A stretch of DNA of 64,000 bases from Actinoplanes auranticolor (GTDB taxonomy: Bacteria > Actinomycetota > Actinomycetes > Mycobacteriales > Micromonosporaceae): positions 310,001-374,000 of the forward strand of contig NZ_BOQL01000026.1 in assembly GCF_018332655.1 (NCBI RefSeq), written 5' to 3'. The translations under genes and the position numbers were made by a program. Every line of letters begins with the position of its first letter. Position 1 is the first letter of the stretch. Of this stretch, positions 15,505-23,882 are shown one piece after another. Below the pieces are notes generated by a model. It was not told the origin of the DNA. It saw only the letters and a program-made list of their open reading frames with translations, and made no database searches.

Positions 15505-16267
15505 GAGACACCCCCAGGTCGAGTGCGGTGCGGTAGGCGGCGACGTCGGCGGCGAGCTCGTTCGCCGTGGCGCCGTCGAGAACCCTACGCATCAGCACCG
15601 ACGCGATCACAGCGCCGTCCCCGGCGCGTCCCGCCTCGACCGCCTGGGCCGGGGTGGACACCCCGAAGCCGATCAGCACCGGCAGGTCGGTGACCGCCTT
15701 GAGCCGGGCGGCCAGCGTCGCGGCCGAATCCGCCAGCCGGGCGCGTTCGCCGGTGGTGCCCATGACGCTGATCGCGTACACGAAGCCGCGGCTGCGGGCG
15801 CAGATCTCCCGCAGCCGGTCGTCCGGGGTCGACGGGGCCGCCAGCAGCACCAGGTCGATGCCGGCGGCCGCCGCTGCGGCCTCGGTCGCCGCCGACTCCT
15901 CCAGCGGCAGGTCCGGCACGATCAGCCCGGAGACCCCGGCGGCGGCCAGCGCGGGCAGGCCGATCCGCAGGACGATGTTCGCGTACGTCATGACGACGAC
16001 CGGCACCCGCAGCGGCGTGGCCGCGAGGTCCGCCAGGATCGACTCCACCGTGGCCCCGCGGGCCAGGGCCCGGTCCGAGGCCTCCTGGATGGTCGGCCCG
16101 TCGAGCATCGGGTCGGAGAACGGCAGCCCCACCTCGATGGCGTCCGCCCCGCCGTCCTGGCAGGCCAGCAGCAGCTCGGTCCAATCCGCGGTGATCCCAC
16201 CGGTCACGTACGGCACCAGCAGCGGCCGTCCGGTGAGCGGCAGCGCCGCACTGAGCGTGGTCGTCAT
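15464..16267 (-). CDS. trpA: Tryptophan synthase alpha subunit
   Basis: A 267-residue TIM-barrel enzyme that cleaves indole-3-glycerol phosphate to indole and glyceraldehyde 3-phosphate. Catalytic Glu45 (AIEVGLPFSDP) and Asp56 are present, as is the phosphate-binding end region IGFGVSTP. The ATG at 16267 overlaps the trpB stop (ATGA). It is the second gene of a stand-alone trpBA pair lacking trpC, trpD or trpE nearby. The downstream GntR gene overlaps its end. Confidence 0.93.
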   Translation of the reverse strand: MTTTLSAALPLTGRPLLVPYVTGGITADWTELLLACQDGGADAIEVGLPFSDPMLDGPTIQEASDRALARGATVESILADLAATPLRVPVVVMTYANIVLRIGLPALAAAGVSGLIVPDLPLEESAATEAAAAAAGIDLVLLAAPSTPDDRLREICARSRGFVYAISVMGTTGERARLADSAATLAARLKAVTDLPVLIGFGVSTPAQAVEAGRAGDGAVIASVLMRRVLDGATANELAADVAAYRTALDLGVSPGTPHAEISGHRG

Positions 16268-17436
16268 CGCAGTCCCTCCATCAGCTGGCCCATGTCCTTG
16301 TCGCCGCGGCCCGAGAGGGTCAGCAGCACCGTCGAGCCGGCCGGCAGCTCCACCGTCCCGGCCGCGCGCAGCACCCAGGCCACCGCGTGCGCTGATTCCA
16401 GCGCGCAGATGATCCCCTCGCGTTCGGCGAGCCGGCGGACCGCGACCAGTACCTCGTCGTCGGTCACGGTCACGTACGTCGCCCGGCCGAGCCCGCCGAG
16501 CTGCGCGTGCTCCGGCCCGACCCCCGGGTAGTCCAGGCCGGCGGCGATCGACTGCGCCTCGGCGACCTGCCCGTGCCGGTCCTGCAGCACCAGCGACCGC
16601 GAGCCGTGCAGCACCCCCGGCTCACCGCCGGACACCGCCGCCCCGCCGGCCGCCTCCACGCCGACGAGCCGGGCGGTCGTGTCGACGAAGCCCGCGAAGG
16701 TGCCGGCCGCGTTGGAGCCGCCGCCCACGCAGGCCACGACCACGTCGGGGACGCCGGTGCTGAGCTCGCCCGCGACCTGCCCGCGGGCCTCCTCCCCGAT
16801 CACCCGCTGGAATTCCCGGACCATCCACGGGTACGGGTGCGGCCCGGCGACCGACCCGAGGCAGAAGTGGGTGTCCCCGACGGCCGACACCCAGTTGCGC
16901 ATGGCCTCGTTGGTGGCGTCCTTGAGGGTCCGGCTGCCGCTGGTCACCGGGACGACCTCGGCGCCGAGCAGATGCATCCGGAAGACGTTGAGGGCCTGGC
17001 GCTCGATGTCGCGCTCACCCATGTAGACCGTGGCGCGCAGCCCGAACAGGGCCGCCGCGGTGGCGGTGGCGACGCCGTGCTGGCCGGCCCCGGTCTCGGC
17101 GATCAGCCGGGTCTTGCCCATCCGCCGGGCCAGTAGCGCCTGCCCGAGCACATTGTTGATCTTGTGGGAGCCGGTGTGGGCGAGGTCCTCGCGCTTGAGC
17201 AGCAGAGTGATGCCCAGCTCGGCGGAGAGGTTGCGGGCCGCGGTGAGGGCGGTGGGGCGCCCGGCGTAGGTGCGGCGGTAGCCGTCGAGCTCCTGGCGGA
17301 ACCCCGGATCGGCCCAGGCCTCGCGGAACGCTTCCTCCAGGGCGAGGCAGGCGGGGATCAGGGACTCGGGGACGTATCGGCCGCCGTACTCGCCGAAGCG
17401 CCCGTCAGTGGTGGGTTCGCGCATGACCACGGTCAC
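16264..17436 (-). CDS. trpB: Tryptophan synthase beta subunit
   Basis: A 390-residue PLP enzyme that condenses indole with serine. PLP lysine Lys92 lies in HTGSHKINN, with the phosphate-binding loop GGGSNA and C-terminal GRGDKD. The GTG at 17436 is supported by GGAGG (17443-17447) 6 bases upstream. Leader DNA carries two GntR-type palindromes, suggesting repression by the downstream GntR protein rather than classical trp attenuation. An unlinked main trp operon probably exists elsewhere (inference). Confidence 0.94.
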   Translation of the reverse strand: MTVVMREPTTDGRFGEYGGRYVPESLIPACLALEEAFREAWADPGFRQELDGYRRTYAGRPTALTAARNLSAELGITLLLKREDLAHTGSHKINNVLGQALLARRMGKTRLIAETGAGQHGVATATAAALFGLRATVYMGERDIERQALNVFRMHLLGAEVVPVTSGSRTLKDATNEAMRNWVSAVGDTHFCLGSVAGPHPYPWMVREFQRVIGEEARGQVAGELSTGVPDVVVACVGGGSNAAGTFAGFVDTTARLVGVEAAGGAAVSGGEPGVLHGSRSLVLQDRHGQVAEAQSIAAGLDYPGVGPEHAQLGGLGRATYVTVTDDEVLVAVRRLAEREGIICALESAHAVAWVLRAAGTVELPAGSTVLLTLSGRGDKDMGQLMEGLR

Positions 17437-17448
17437 GGTGTGCCTCCA

Positions 17449-17504
17449 AAGTTCTATAACTCTCAGCCGAGTGTTCCATAGTCGTGTGCAGAGTTCTAGA
17501 ACTT
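17449..17504. promoter_or_regulatory. GntR-type operators between trpB and the sulfotransferase gene
   Basis: AGTTCTATAACT (17450-17461) and the perfect palindrome AGTTCTAGAACT (17492-17503) lie 42 bp apart, about four helical turns. A weaker related element GTGTTCCATAGTC lies between. This is the only AT-rich patch nearby. The half-site AGTT/AACT and 12-bp size fit GntR-family sites. Confidence 0.75.
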
Positions 17505-17547
17505 TATTTCAGTTGTCGCGCGGGTCACCGACGGCTTGGCTGGGGTG

Positions 17548-18270
17548 ATGACCGAGTCCTACTTCGTCTGCGCGACGCCGCGCACCGGCAGTTCCCTGCT
17601 CCTCGGCCTGCTGGCGTCGACCGGGCTGGCCGGCACCCCGGAGTCGTACTTCCGGCAGCCGGACGAGCAGCTGTGGGCGGACCGGTGGAAGATTCCCGGC
17701 CCGGCCGACCCGGCGTTCGAGTATCGGGCCTTCGTGCGGGCAGCCGTCGGGGCGGGAACGACGCCCAACGGCGTCTTCGGCGCCAAGCTGATGTGGGGCA
17801 CCCTCGACCGGCTGGTGGCCCAGCTGGCACCGTCCACCGAGGGCCACGACCTGGCGGTGCTGGAGGCCGCGTTCGGGCCGGTCCGCTTCGTGTACCTGCG
17901 GCGCGAGGACGAACTGGCCCAGGCGGTGTCCTGGCTGCGCGCGGAACAGACCCGCACCTGGAAGGCCGGCGACCCGGGCGGCACCGCGGCCGAGCCGCAC
18001 TACGACAAGGCCGGCATCACGTCGCTGCTGGACACGGTGGCCGACCACAATGCCGCCTGGCGGGCCTGGTTCACCCGGTACGGCGTCGCCCCCCACGAGA
18101 TCACCTACGAGCAGCTCACCGCCGACCTGATCGGCACCACTCGCGGCGTGCTCAGCTACCTGGGCCTCGACCCGGACGCGGGACGTCCGATCCAGCCCCG
18201 CCACCGCCGCCAGGGCGACCAGCTCAATGAGCAGTGGGCGGCACGATACCGGGCGGAAATCGCCCGCTAG
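17548..18270 (+). CDS. Stf0-type (trehalose 2-) sulfotransferase
   Basis: A 240-residue cytoplasmic sulfotransferase related to mycobacterial Stf0. It has the PAPS 5'-phosphosulfate motif CATPRTGSSLL at about residues 8-18, the RWKIPGP region, and the 3'-phosphate motif FVYLRREDELAQAVS near residue 115. Stf0 transfers sulfate from PAPS to trehalose in the first step of sulfolipid synthesis; the acceptor here is not proven. The ATG at 17548 gives the family start MTESYFVCATPRTGS. It diverges from trpB across shared palindromes and overlaps the end of the next response regulator by 4 bases. Confidence 0.85.
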   Translation: MTESYFVCATPRTGSSLLLGLLASTGLAGTPESYFRQPDEQLWADRWKIPGPADPAFEYRAFVRAAVGAGTTPNGVFGAKLMWGTLDRLVAQLAPSTEGHDLAVLEAAFGPVRFVYLRREDELAQAVSWLRAEQTRTWKAGDPGGTAAEPHYDKAGITSLLDTVADHNAAWRAWFTRYGVAPHEITYEQLTADLIGTTRGVLSYLGLDPDAGRPIQPRHRRQGDQLNEQWAARYRAEIAR

Positions 18271-18959
18271 AGCAGCTCGGCGTCGTGGACGAGCAGCGCC
18301 ACCTGGACCCGGTTGTTCAGGTCGAGCTTGGCCAGCAGCCGCGACACGTGACCCTTCACCGTCGGCAGGCTCATCGTGAGCTCGGTGCCGATCTCCGCGT
18401 TCGACCAGCCCCGGCCCAGCGCCAGCGCCACCGCCCCTTCCCGCTCGGTCAGGCCGGCCAGCCGGTTGCGGGCCCGGTCCCGGCGCGGCCCGGCGGCCGG
18501 ATCGGCGACGTGGTCGATCAGCTGCCGGATCACCGCCGGCGACAGCGTGGCCGAGCCGCCCGCCACCGCCCGGACCGCCTCGATGATGTCGCGCGGCGGG
18601 GTGTCCTTGAGCAGGAAGCCGCTGGCCCCGGCCCGCAACGCGTCCAGCACGTACTCGTCGGCGTGGAACGTGGTCAGCACGATCACCTCCGGCGGGGCCG
18701 GGCGCGACCGCAGCCGGCGGGTGGCCACCAGCCCGTCGACCTGCGGCATCCGGATGTCCATCAGCACCACGTCGGGCCAGTGCGCGTCGGCCATCGCCGC
18801 CGCCTGGGCCCCGTCGCCGGCCTCGGCGACGACCTCGATGTCCGGCGAACCGCCGAGCAGGATCCGCAGCCCGGCCCGTACCAGCGGATCGTCGTCGACG
18901 ATGGCCAGCCGGATGGGCCGCGTCCGCCCGCCGTCCGCTGTGCCGGTCAGGCCCGCCAT
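18267..18959 (-). CDS. NarL/FixJ-family response regulator
   Basis: A 230-residue regulator. The receiver domain has acidic pocket VDDD (21-24), phospho-acceptor Asp68 in LMDIRMP and Lys in FLLKD. The C-terminal LuxR-type HTH contains TEREGAVALALGRGWSNAEIG and TVKGHVSRLLAKL. It overlaps the end of the upstream kinase gene, with which it forms a pair. The likely binding site is the CCCCTAC/GTAGGGG dyad ahead of the kinase. Confidence 0.92.
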   Translation of the reverse strand: MAGLTGTADGGRTRPIRLAIVDDDPLVRAGLRILLGGSPDIEVVAEAGDGAQAAAMADAHWPDVVLMDIRMPQVDGLVATRRLRSRPAPPEVIVLTTFHADEYVLDALRAGASGFLLKDTPPRDIIEAVRAVAGGSATLSPAVIRQLIDHVADPAAGPRRDRARNRLAGLTEREGAVALALGRGWSNAEIGTELTMSLPTVKGHVSRLLAKLDLNNRVQVALLVHDAELL

Positions 18960-20131
18960 GGCAGCCGCGCGTCCAGGAGGAAGTCGTCGCCCAGCGGGCC
19001 GTACCGGACGTGGCCGCCGGCCAGCGCCACGCGTTCGCCGATACCGACCAGGCCCATCCCCGCGCCCGGCACGTCGGGGCGGGCGGCCGGCGCCGGGCCC
19101 GGGTTCGCGATCCTGATCCGCAGCTCGGCGCCGGGTTCGCCGTCGAGCTGCACCCGGACGGCCGATCCCGGCGCGTGCTTACGCGCGTTGGTGAGGCCCT
19201 CCTGCACGATCCGGTACGCCGTACGCCCGAGCACCACCGACGGCCCGCCCTCCGGCACCGCACAGGTGTAGTGCACCGTCATGCCCATCGCCCGGGCACT
19301 GTCGACGAGCCCGGGCAGATCGGCCAGCCCCGGCTGCGGTGGCTCCGGGCGGCCCGCGGCGCCCTCACGCAGCACCCCGATGACCCCGCGCAGTTCCTCC
19401 AGGGCCTCGTGGGCGCTGGCCCGGATCGCCCCCGCCGCGATCGCCACCTCCTCCGGCCGCGCGTCGGTGCGCACCTCCAGGGCTCCGGCGTGCAGGCTGA
19501 CCAGCGACATCCGGTGGGCCAGCACGTCGTGCATCTCCCGCGCGATGCGCGCCCGCTCGGTCAGCCGGGCCTGATCCTCGCGCAGGTGCTGCTCGGCCTC
19601 GAGCCGGGCGGTGTGCTCCCGCAGCGTCCCGGTGAGCCGCCGGTACGCCCGCACGAACATCCCCCACCCCAGCGCCCCCGCGGTGGTGACCGCGCGGACC
19701 AGCAGGTCCACCCACACCGGGAACTGCGGACTGTCGTGCAGCACGAAGTACACGGGCACGACCGCGACGTACGCCGCCCCGAGCACCAGGGCAACCGGGC
19801 CGCGCCGGTGGATCGCCACGGTGAACAACGCGACGATGACGGCACCGGTCGCCATCACCGACACCGTGCTGACCAGCAGCAGAACGATCGTCAGACCCAC
19901 CGGCCGGTGCCGGCGCAGCAGCAGCGCGGCGCAGCACAGCACGCCGAGGGCGACGTCGGCCGGCCAGGGCAGCGGCGCACCCTCCCGGGTGGCGTCCCCG
20001 AGCGGCACCGTCAACGACCCGTACGCCAGCGCCACGATCACCGCGACGGTGTCGGCCAGCCGGTCCCGGATCACCGACCGGTGGCTGCCCGCCGGGTCGG
20101 GGACGAGCAACGCGAACATCAGGCCGGCCAT
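18947..20131 (-). CDS. HisKA_3-type sensor histidine kinase
   Basis: A 394-residue membrane kinase. It has about five transmembrane helices in residues 25-165 with no large extracellular domain. A coiled linker precedes the phospho-acceptor His201 in REMHDVLAHRMS and an HATPase domain with NARKHA and GMGLVGIGER. It is the partner of the overlapping NarL regulator. Minus-strand TAGGCT (20143-20138) ends 6 bases before the ATG, so the mRNA is probably leaderless. Confidence 0.91.
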   Translation of the reverse strand: MAGLMFALLVPDPAGSHRSVIRDRLADTVAVIVALAYGSLTVPLGDATREGAPLPWPADVALGVLCCAALLLRRHRPVGLTIVLLLVSTVSVMATGAVIVALFTVAIHRRGPVALVLGAAYVAVVPVYFVLHDSPQFPVWVDLLVRAVTTAGALGWGMFVRAYRRLTGTLREHTARLEAEQHLREDQARLTERARIAREMHDVLAHRMSLVSLHAGALEVRTDARPEEVAIAAGAIRASAHEALEELRGVIGVLREGAAGRPEPPQPGLADLPGLVDSARAMGMTVHYTCAVPEGGPSVVLGRTAYRIVQEGLTNARKHAPGSAVRVQLDGEPGAELRIRIANPGPAPAARPDVPGAGMGLVGIGERVALAGGHVRYGPLGDDFLLDARLPWRA

Positions 20132-20186
20132 GTGCCGAGCCTACGATCCGGCGCCCCGCGGGGGCACTGTCCGAAGTCACCGGCGC

Positions 20187-20204
20187 CCCCTACCGAAGTA
20201 GGGG
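20187..20204. promoter_or_regulatory. Perfect dyad in the kinase/hydrolase intergenic region
   Basis: CCCCTAC-CGAA-GTAGGGG is a perfect 7-bp inverted repeat with a 4-base spacer. It lies about 64 bp upstream of the kinase's predicted start site and 60 bp before the divergent hydrolase ATG. It is a good candidate site for the NarL regulator of this locus. Confidence 0.65.
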
Positions 20205-20263
20205 TGCGTACCGGATCCGAGGGCTGATGCGGCGGGCGGGCACCCGGAGCCAGGCTCACGGCC

Positions 20264-21709
20264 ATGGTCAAGCTGATGGGATGGATCGGTGCGGCGGCCG
20301 GCTGGGGGATCGTCGCGGGGTGGTGGATGCCGCGCGGCCCGTTGACGGGAGCGCAGGCACTGTGGTCGGTCGGGCTCAGCGTGGTCGTGGGGCTGGCGGC
20401 CGGATGGTCGAGCCGGTCACGGTGGTCGCTGCTGATCGCGCCGGCGGTGTTCGTCGTCGCGGTCGAGCTGATGCGGCTGCGCGTGGACGGGCCGTCGGTC
20501 GATGCGCCGCACGCCAGCGCTCTGGGCTTCGTGGTGCTGGTCGCCGGGCGCGGCCTGCACGCACTGTTGTCGGTGCTGCCGCTGGTGCTCGCCGCCGCGT
20601 ACGGCGCCGGGTACGCGCGGCGGCGTGCGGGGGTGAGCGGCCGGCGCGGCTGGCGGTACCTGCGCCGTACGGCCACGGGGCTGCTGAGCGCGGTGCTGTT
20701 GGCCGGGACGGTGACGGTGGCCGTACCGGCCCGGACGCCGGCGATATCGGGGGAGCGGAGCATCGCCGAGCTGACCCGGATCGACGCGGGCGGCCACCGG
20801 CTCGGCGCGCTGATCCGCGGCGTCGACCGGACGGCACCCGTGTTGCTCTTCGTGCCCGGGGCCCCGGGTGGCTCCGAGCTCGGCGCGGCCCGGCGCCACC
20901 TCGCCGAGCTGGAGCAGCGGTTCGTGGTGGTGACGCTGGACCGGCGCGGCGGCGGCTCGTCGTATCCGGCCCTGGACCCGACCGCGACGGTGACGCTGGA
21001 GAGTGCGGTCGCGGACGTCATCGCCGTCACCGAGGCGCTGCGCCGGCGGTTCCACCAGGAGAAGATCTACCTGCTCGGGCACTCCGGCGGCTCGATCCTG
21101 GGCGTGCTGGCGGTGCAGCGGCGGCCCGAGCTGTACCGGGCGTACGTCGGCGCCGGGCAGGCCGTCGACCTGCCCGCGAGCGACCGGATCAGCTACGCCG
21201 ACATCCTGGCGTGGGCGCGGGCCACCGGCCGGGAAGGGCTGGTCCGCACGCTGACCGCGTTCGGGCCACCGCCGTACCGCGACGTGTACTCGTACGAGCC
21301 GATCATGCTCTACGCGAACGAGGTCTACGGCTACGACCACTCCGGCAACGCCGCCGGGGCCGGTGATCCCTTCCACAGCGTCGGCGCCTCCGAGTACACC
21401 GCGCTGCAGAAGGCCCACACGGTCAACGCCGTGCTGGACACCTGGAACGCGCTCTACCCCCGGATGCAGGGCGTGGACCTGCGCCGCGACGTGCCGCGGC
21501 TGGAGGTGCCCGTGTACTTCGTGCAGGGCGCGCACGAGATGCGGGGCCTCGCCACCCTCTTCACCCCCTGGTACGAAGCGCTGCGCGCGCCCGTCAAGCG
21601 GCTGACCGTGGTGCCGTCCGGTGGTCACCGGGCGTTCCTGGAACAGCCCCGACGCTTCGCCGAGGTGATGGACGAGGTGCTGGCTCAGTCCGGCGGCAGC
21701 ATCCGGTAG
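20264..21709 (+). CDS. Membrane-anchored alpha/beta hydrolase
   Basis: A 481-residue protein with about four N-terminal transmembrane helices (residues 8-155). A hydrolase domain follows with the nucleophile elbow GHSGGS (Ser274) and a C-terminal SGGHRAF carrying the likely catalytic His. The sequence RRGGGSS and the cap region resemble proline-iminopeptidase-type hydrolases. It should act outside the membrane if the helices orient normally. It diverges from the two-component genes and is a plausible target of them (inference). The substrate is unknown. Confidence 0.82.
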   Translation: MVKLMGWIGAAAGWGIVAGWWMPRGPLTGAQALWSVGLSVVVGLAAGWSSRSRWSLLIAPAVFVVAVELMRLRVDGPSVDAPHASALGFVVLVAGRGLHALLSVLPLVLAAAYGAGYARRRAGVSGRRGWRYLRRTATGLLSAVLLAGTVTVAVPARTPAISGERSIAELTRIDAGGHRLGALIRGVDRTAPVLLFVPGAPGGSELGAARRHLAELEQRFVVVTLDRRGGGSSYPALDPTATVTLESAVADVIAVTEALRRRFHQEKIYLLGHSGGSILGVLAVQRRPELYRAYVGAGQAVDLPASDRISYADILAWARATGREGLVRTLTAFGPPPYRDVYSYEPIMLYANEVYGYDHSGNAAGAGDPFHSVGASEYTALQKAHTVNAVLDTWNALYPRMQGVDLRRDVPRLEVPVYFVQGAHEMRGLATLFTPWYEALRAPVKRLTVVPSGGHRAFLEQPRRFAEVMDEVLAQSGGSIR

Positions 21710-22085
21710 GTGAGGTGGGTGACCAGCGACGCCGGCCGGCCGGAGAGCTGTTCGAGGCGCACCGGCGGGATCCCGTCGAAGAGCCGCTCACCCCGGCCGA
21801 GCACCACCGGCGCGACGTGCAGGCGCAACTCGTCGATGAGCCCGGCGGCGAGGGCCTGGTTGATCGTCGAGGCGCCGCCCGGCCGGGAGCGAACATGTTG
21901 CGCCCCATGATGAACGCGTCGGCGGCGGTGATCGCCGCCAGCTCGGCGGTGTTCTCGTCCGGGGTCTCGAACATCCAGCGGTGCAGCTGCTCCCCGCCCT
22001 CACCGAGGGGGTCCTGCAGGCTCTGCCGGGGCCCGGCCACGAACCCGTCCACGGAGACGCCGGGGTCGGAGGTCACGTACGCCAT
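21685..22085 (-). pseudogene. Decayed RibD-C/dihydrofolate-reductase-like gene
   Basis: From the ATG at 22085 the protein begins like intact family members (VSVDGFVAGP, LGEGGEQLHRWMFE, FIMGRNMFAPGR). Near 21880 the sequence jumps, in another frame, to the family's C-terminal part (GGASTINQALAAGLIDELR, then FDGIPPVRLEQL and a stop at 21685-21687). About 60 central codons are missing together with a frame change. The remaining text fits full-length relatives on both sides of the junction. The 3' end overlaps the neighbouring hydrolase gene. Confidence 0.85.
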
Positions 22086-22093
22086 GAGGGATG

Positions 22094-22963
22094 TCAGCTA
22101 GTGATGTCGCGGCCGGCGAACCGGGCCCAGGCCGCCGACAGGAAGACCAGGATGTAGGCGCCGGCCGACAGCAGTCCCGGCGTCAGCGCGTCGAACGACA
22201 CCGGATCGCGCAGCAGCTCGCCGAAATCCTGCCAGTGCCGGGTCAGCAGGTACGGGTGCAGCCAGTCCAGCTGCGGGATCTGTTGCAGCACGAAGCTCGC
22301 CACGGTCAGCATGGTCAGCGCGATGGTGGCACCCATCGGCTGCTCGGTGAGCGTCGACAGGAACAGCCCCAGGGCGCCCAGTGCCGACAGGCACACCCCG
22401 AGGAAGAGACAGACGCCGAGCAGCCGCAGCAGCGCCTCGCCGAAGCCGACCTGGGTGCCCGACAGCAGCGTGACGTCCCCGCCGCCGAAGAGGATCAGCC
22501 CGATCACCAGCCCCGAGACCGCGACGACCAGCGGCGCCAGGAACGCGCCGGCGACGATGCCGGCGTACTTGACGGCCAGCAGGCGGGTCCGGCCGACCGG
22601 CACGGTCAGCAGGTAGCGCAGCGTGCCCTGGTTCGCCTCGCCGGCCACCGCGTCCCCGGCCAGCATCGCGATGGCGATCGGCAGGAACAGTCCCAGCTCG
22701 ACGCCGAGCGCGGCCAGGGCGACGAAGAAGCCGTTGCCGGTGATCTGGGCGAAGAAGTCCGGGCCGCCGCCGGGGCGGTCCGAGGTGTCCGGTGCGGCGA
22801 CCTTCATGGCCACAGCCAGCACGATCGGCACAGCGGCCAGCGCGGCCAGGCCGACCTGGTTACGCCGGCGGACCGCGATCAGGCGCAGCTCGGAGCGCAG
22901 GAACCGGGTGGAGACCCGGCGTACCGGGGTCGCCGGGACCCCGGACACCTCAACCGCTGACAT
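22094..22963 (-). CDS. ABC-2 type transporter permease
   Basis: A 289-residue membrane protein with six predicted helices. The family pattern GDAVAGEANQGTLRYLLTVPVGR at about residues 103-125 marks a NosY/YhaP-like ABC-2 permease. It pairs with the overlapping upstream ATPase gene. The following LolA-like gene and OmpR-type two-component system point to an envelope-stress exporter, although substrate and direction are inferred from family only. Confidence 0.88.
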   Translation of the reverse strand: MSAVEVSGVPATPVRRVSTRFLRSELRLIAVRRRNQVGLAALAAVPIVLAVAMKVAAPDTSDRPGGGPDFFAQITGNGFFVALAALGVELGLFLPIAIAMLAGDAVAGEANQGTLRYLLTVPVGRTRLLAVKYAGIVAGAFLAPLVVAVSGLVIGLILFGGGDVTLLSGTQVGFGEALLRLLGVCLFLGVCLSALGALGLFLSTLTEQPMGATIALTMLTVASFVLQQIPQLDWLHPYLLTRHWQDFGELLRDPVSFDALTPGLLSAGAYILVFLSAAWARFAGRDITS

Positions 22964-23882
22964 CGAAGCCTCTTCCGGTCAGGGAGACGAACACGTCCTC
23001 GAGGCTGGGCGACTCGGCCGCGAAGCCGCGTACCGCCACCCCGTCGTGCACCAGCGCGGCCACCACCTTCTCCGGCGCGATCGCGCCGAGCTGCCCGGTG
23101 GCCTCGGCCGCCGTCTCGGCGACCTCGGTCAGGCCCAGCGTGCGCAGCACCCGGGCGGCCTGGGCCGGCTGGTCGGTCAGCACCCGGGCCCGCGGCGCCG
23201 CGTCGGAGCGCAGCTGCGCCAGCGGCTCCTGGGCGACCAGCTTGCCGCGGTGCATGACGCCGACGTGCGTACAGACCTGCTCGACCTCGGCCAGCAGGTG
23301 CGTGCTGAGCAGCACCGTCGCGCCCTCCGCGGCCAGCGCCCCGACCAGCGTGCGCACCTCGCGGGTGCCCTGCGGGTCCAGGCCGTTGGTCGGTTCGTCG
23401 AGGATGAGCAGTTCCCGGGGCACGAGCAGAGCGGCCGCGATGGCCAGCCGCTGCTTCATGCCGAGCGAGTAGGTGCGGTACCGCTTGCCGGCTGCCGCAC
23501 CCAGCCCCACGCGGTCCAGAGCCGCGGCGATCCGGGCGTCCGACGTGCGGGCCTCGGCGCTGCGGTCGGCCGCGTCCACCCGGCGCAGGTTGTCCCGCCC
23601 CGACAGGTACGGGTGGAAGCCGGGCCCCTCGACCAGCGCGCCGACGCGGGGGAGCACGTCGGCGGCGTGGTCGGGCATCTCCGCGCCGAGCAGCTCGTGC
23701 CGGCCGGCGCTGGGGCCGATCAGCCCCAGCAGCATCCGGATGGTGGTGGTCTTGCCCGAGCCGTTCGGGCCGAGGAAGCCGTAGACCGAACCGCGGGGGA
23801 CAGCCAGGTCGACGGTGTCCACCGCGACCTGGCTGCCGAACCGCTTGGTCAGCCCCTGTGTGGCGACCGCGAGGTCAGTCAC
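22950..23882 (-). CDS. ABC transporter ATPase (ABC-2 type)
   Basis: A 310-residue ATPase with Walker A GPNGSGKT, signature YSLGMKQRLAIA, Walker B LLILDEPTNGLD, H-loop STHLLAEVE, and a C-terminal domain ending SLEDVFVSLTG. It overlaps both neighbours: the LolA-like gene upstream (4 bases) and the permease downstream (14 bases). All three are probably translated as a coupled unit. Confidence 0.91.
   Translation of the reverse strand: MTDLAVATQGLTKRFGSQVAVDTVDLAVPRGSVYGFLGPNGSGKTTTIRMLLGLIGPSAGRHELLGAEMPDHAADVLPRVGALVEGPGFHPYLSGRDNLRRVDAADRSAEARTSDARIAAALDRVGLGAAAGKRYRTYSLGMKQRLAIAAALLVPRELLILDEPTNGLDPQGTREVRTLVGALAAEGATVLLSTHLLAEVEQVCTHVGVMHRGKLVAQEPLAQLRSDAAPRARVLTDQPAQAARVLRTLGLTEVAETAAEATGQLGAIAPEKVVAALVHDGVAVRGFAAESPSLEDVFVSLTGRGFDVSG

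Noticed and set aside
15464..18270. Part of a biosynthetic gene cluster (trpBA plus sulfotransferase)
   Set aside because: No NRPS, PKS, prenyltransferase or other tailoring genes lie nearby; shared palindromes are a simpler link.
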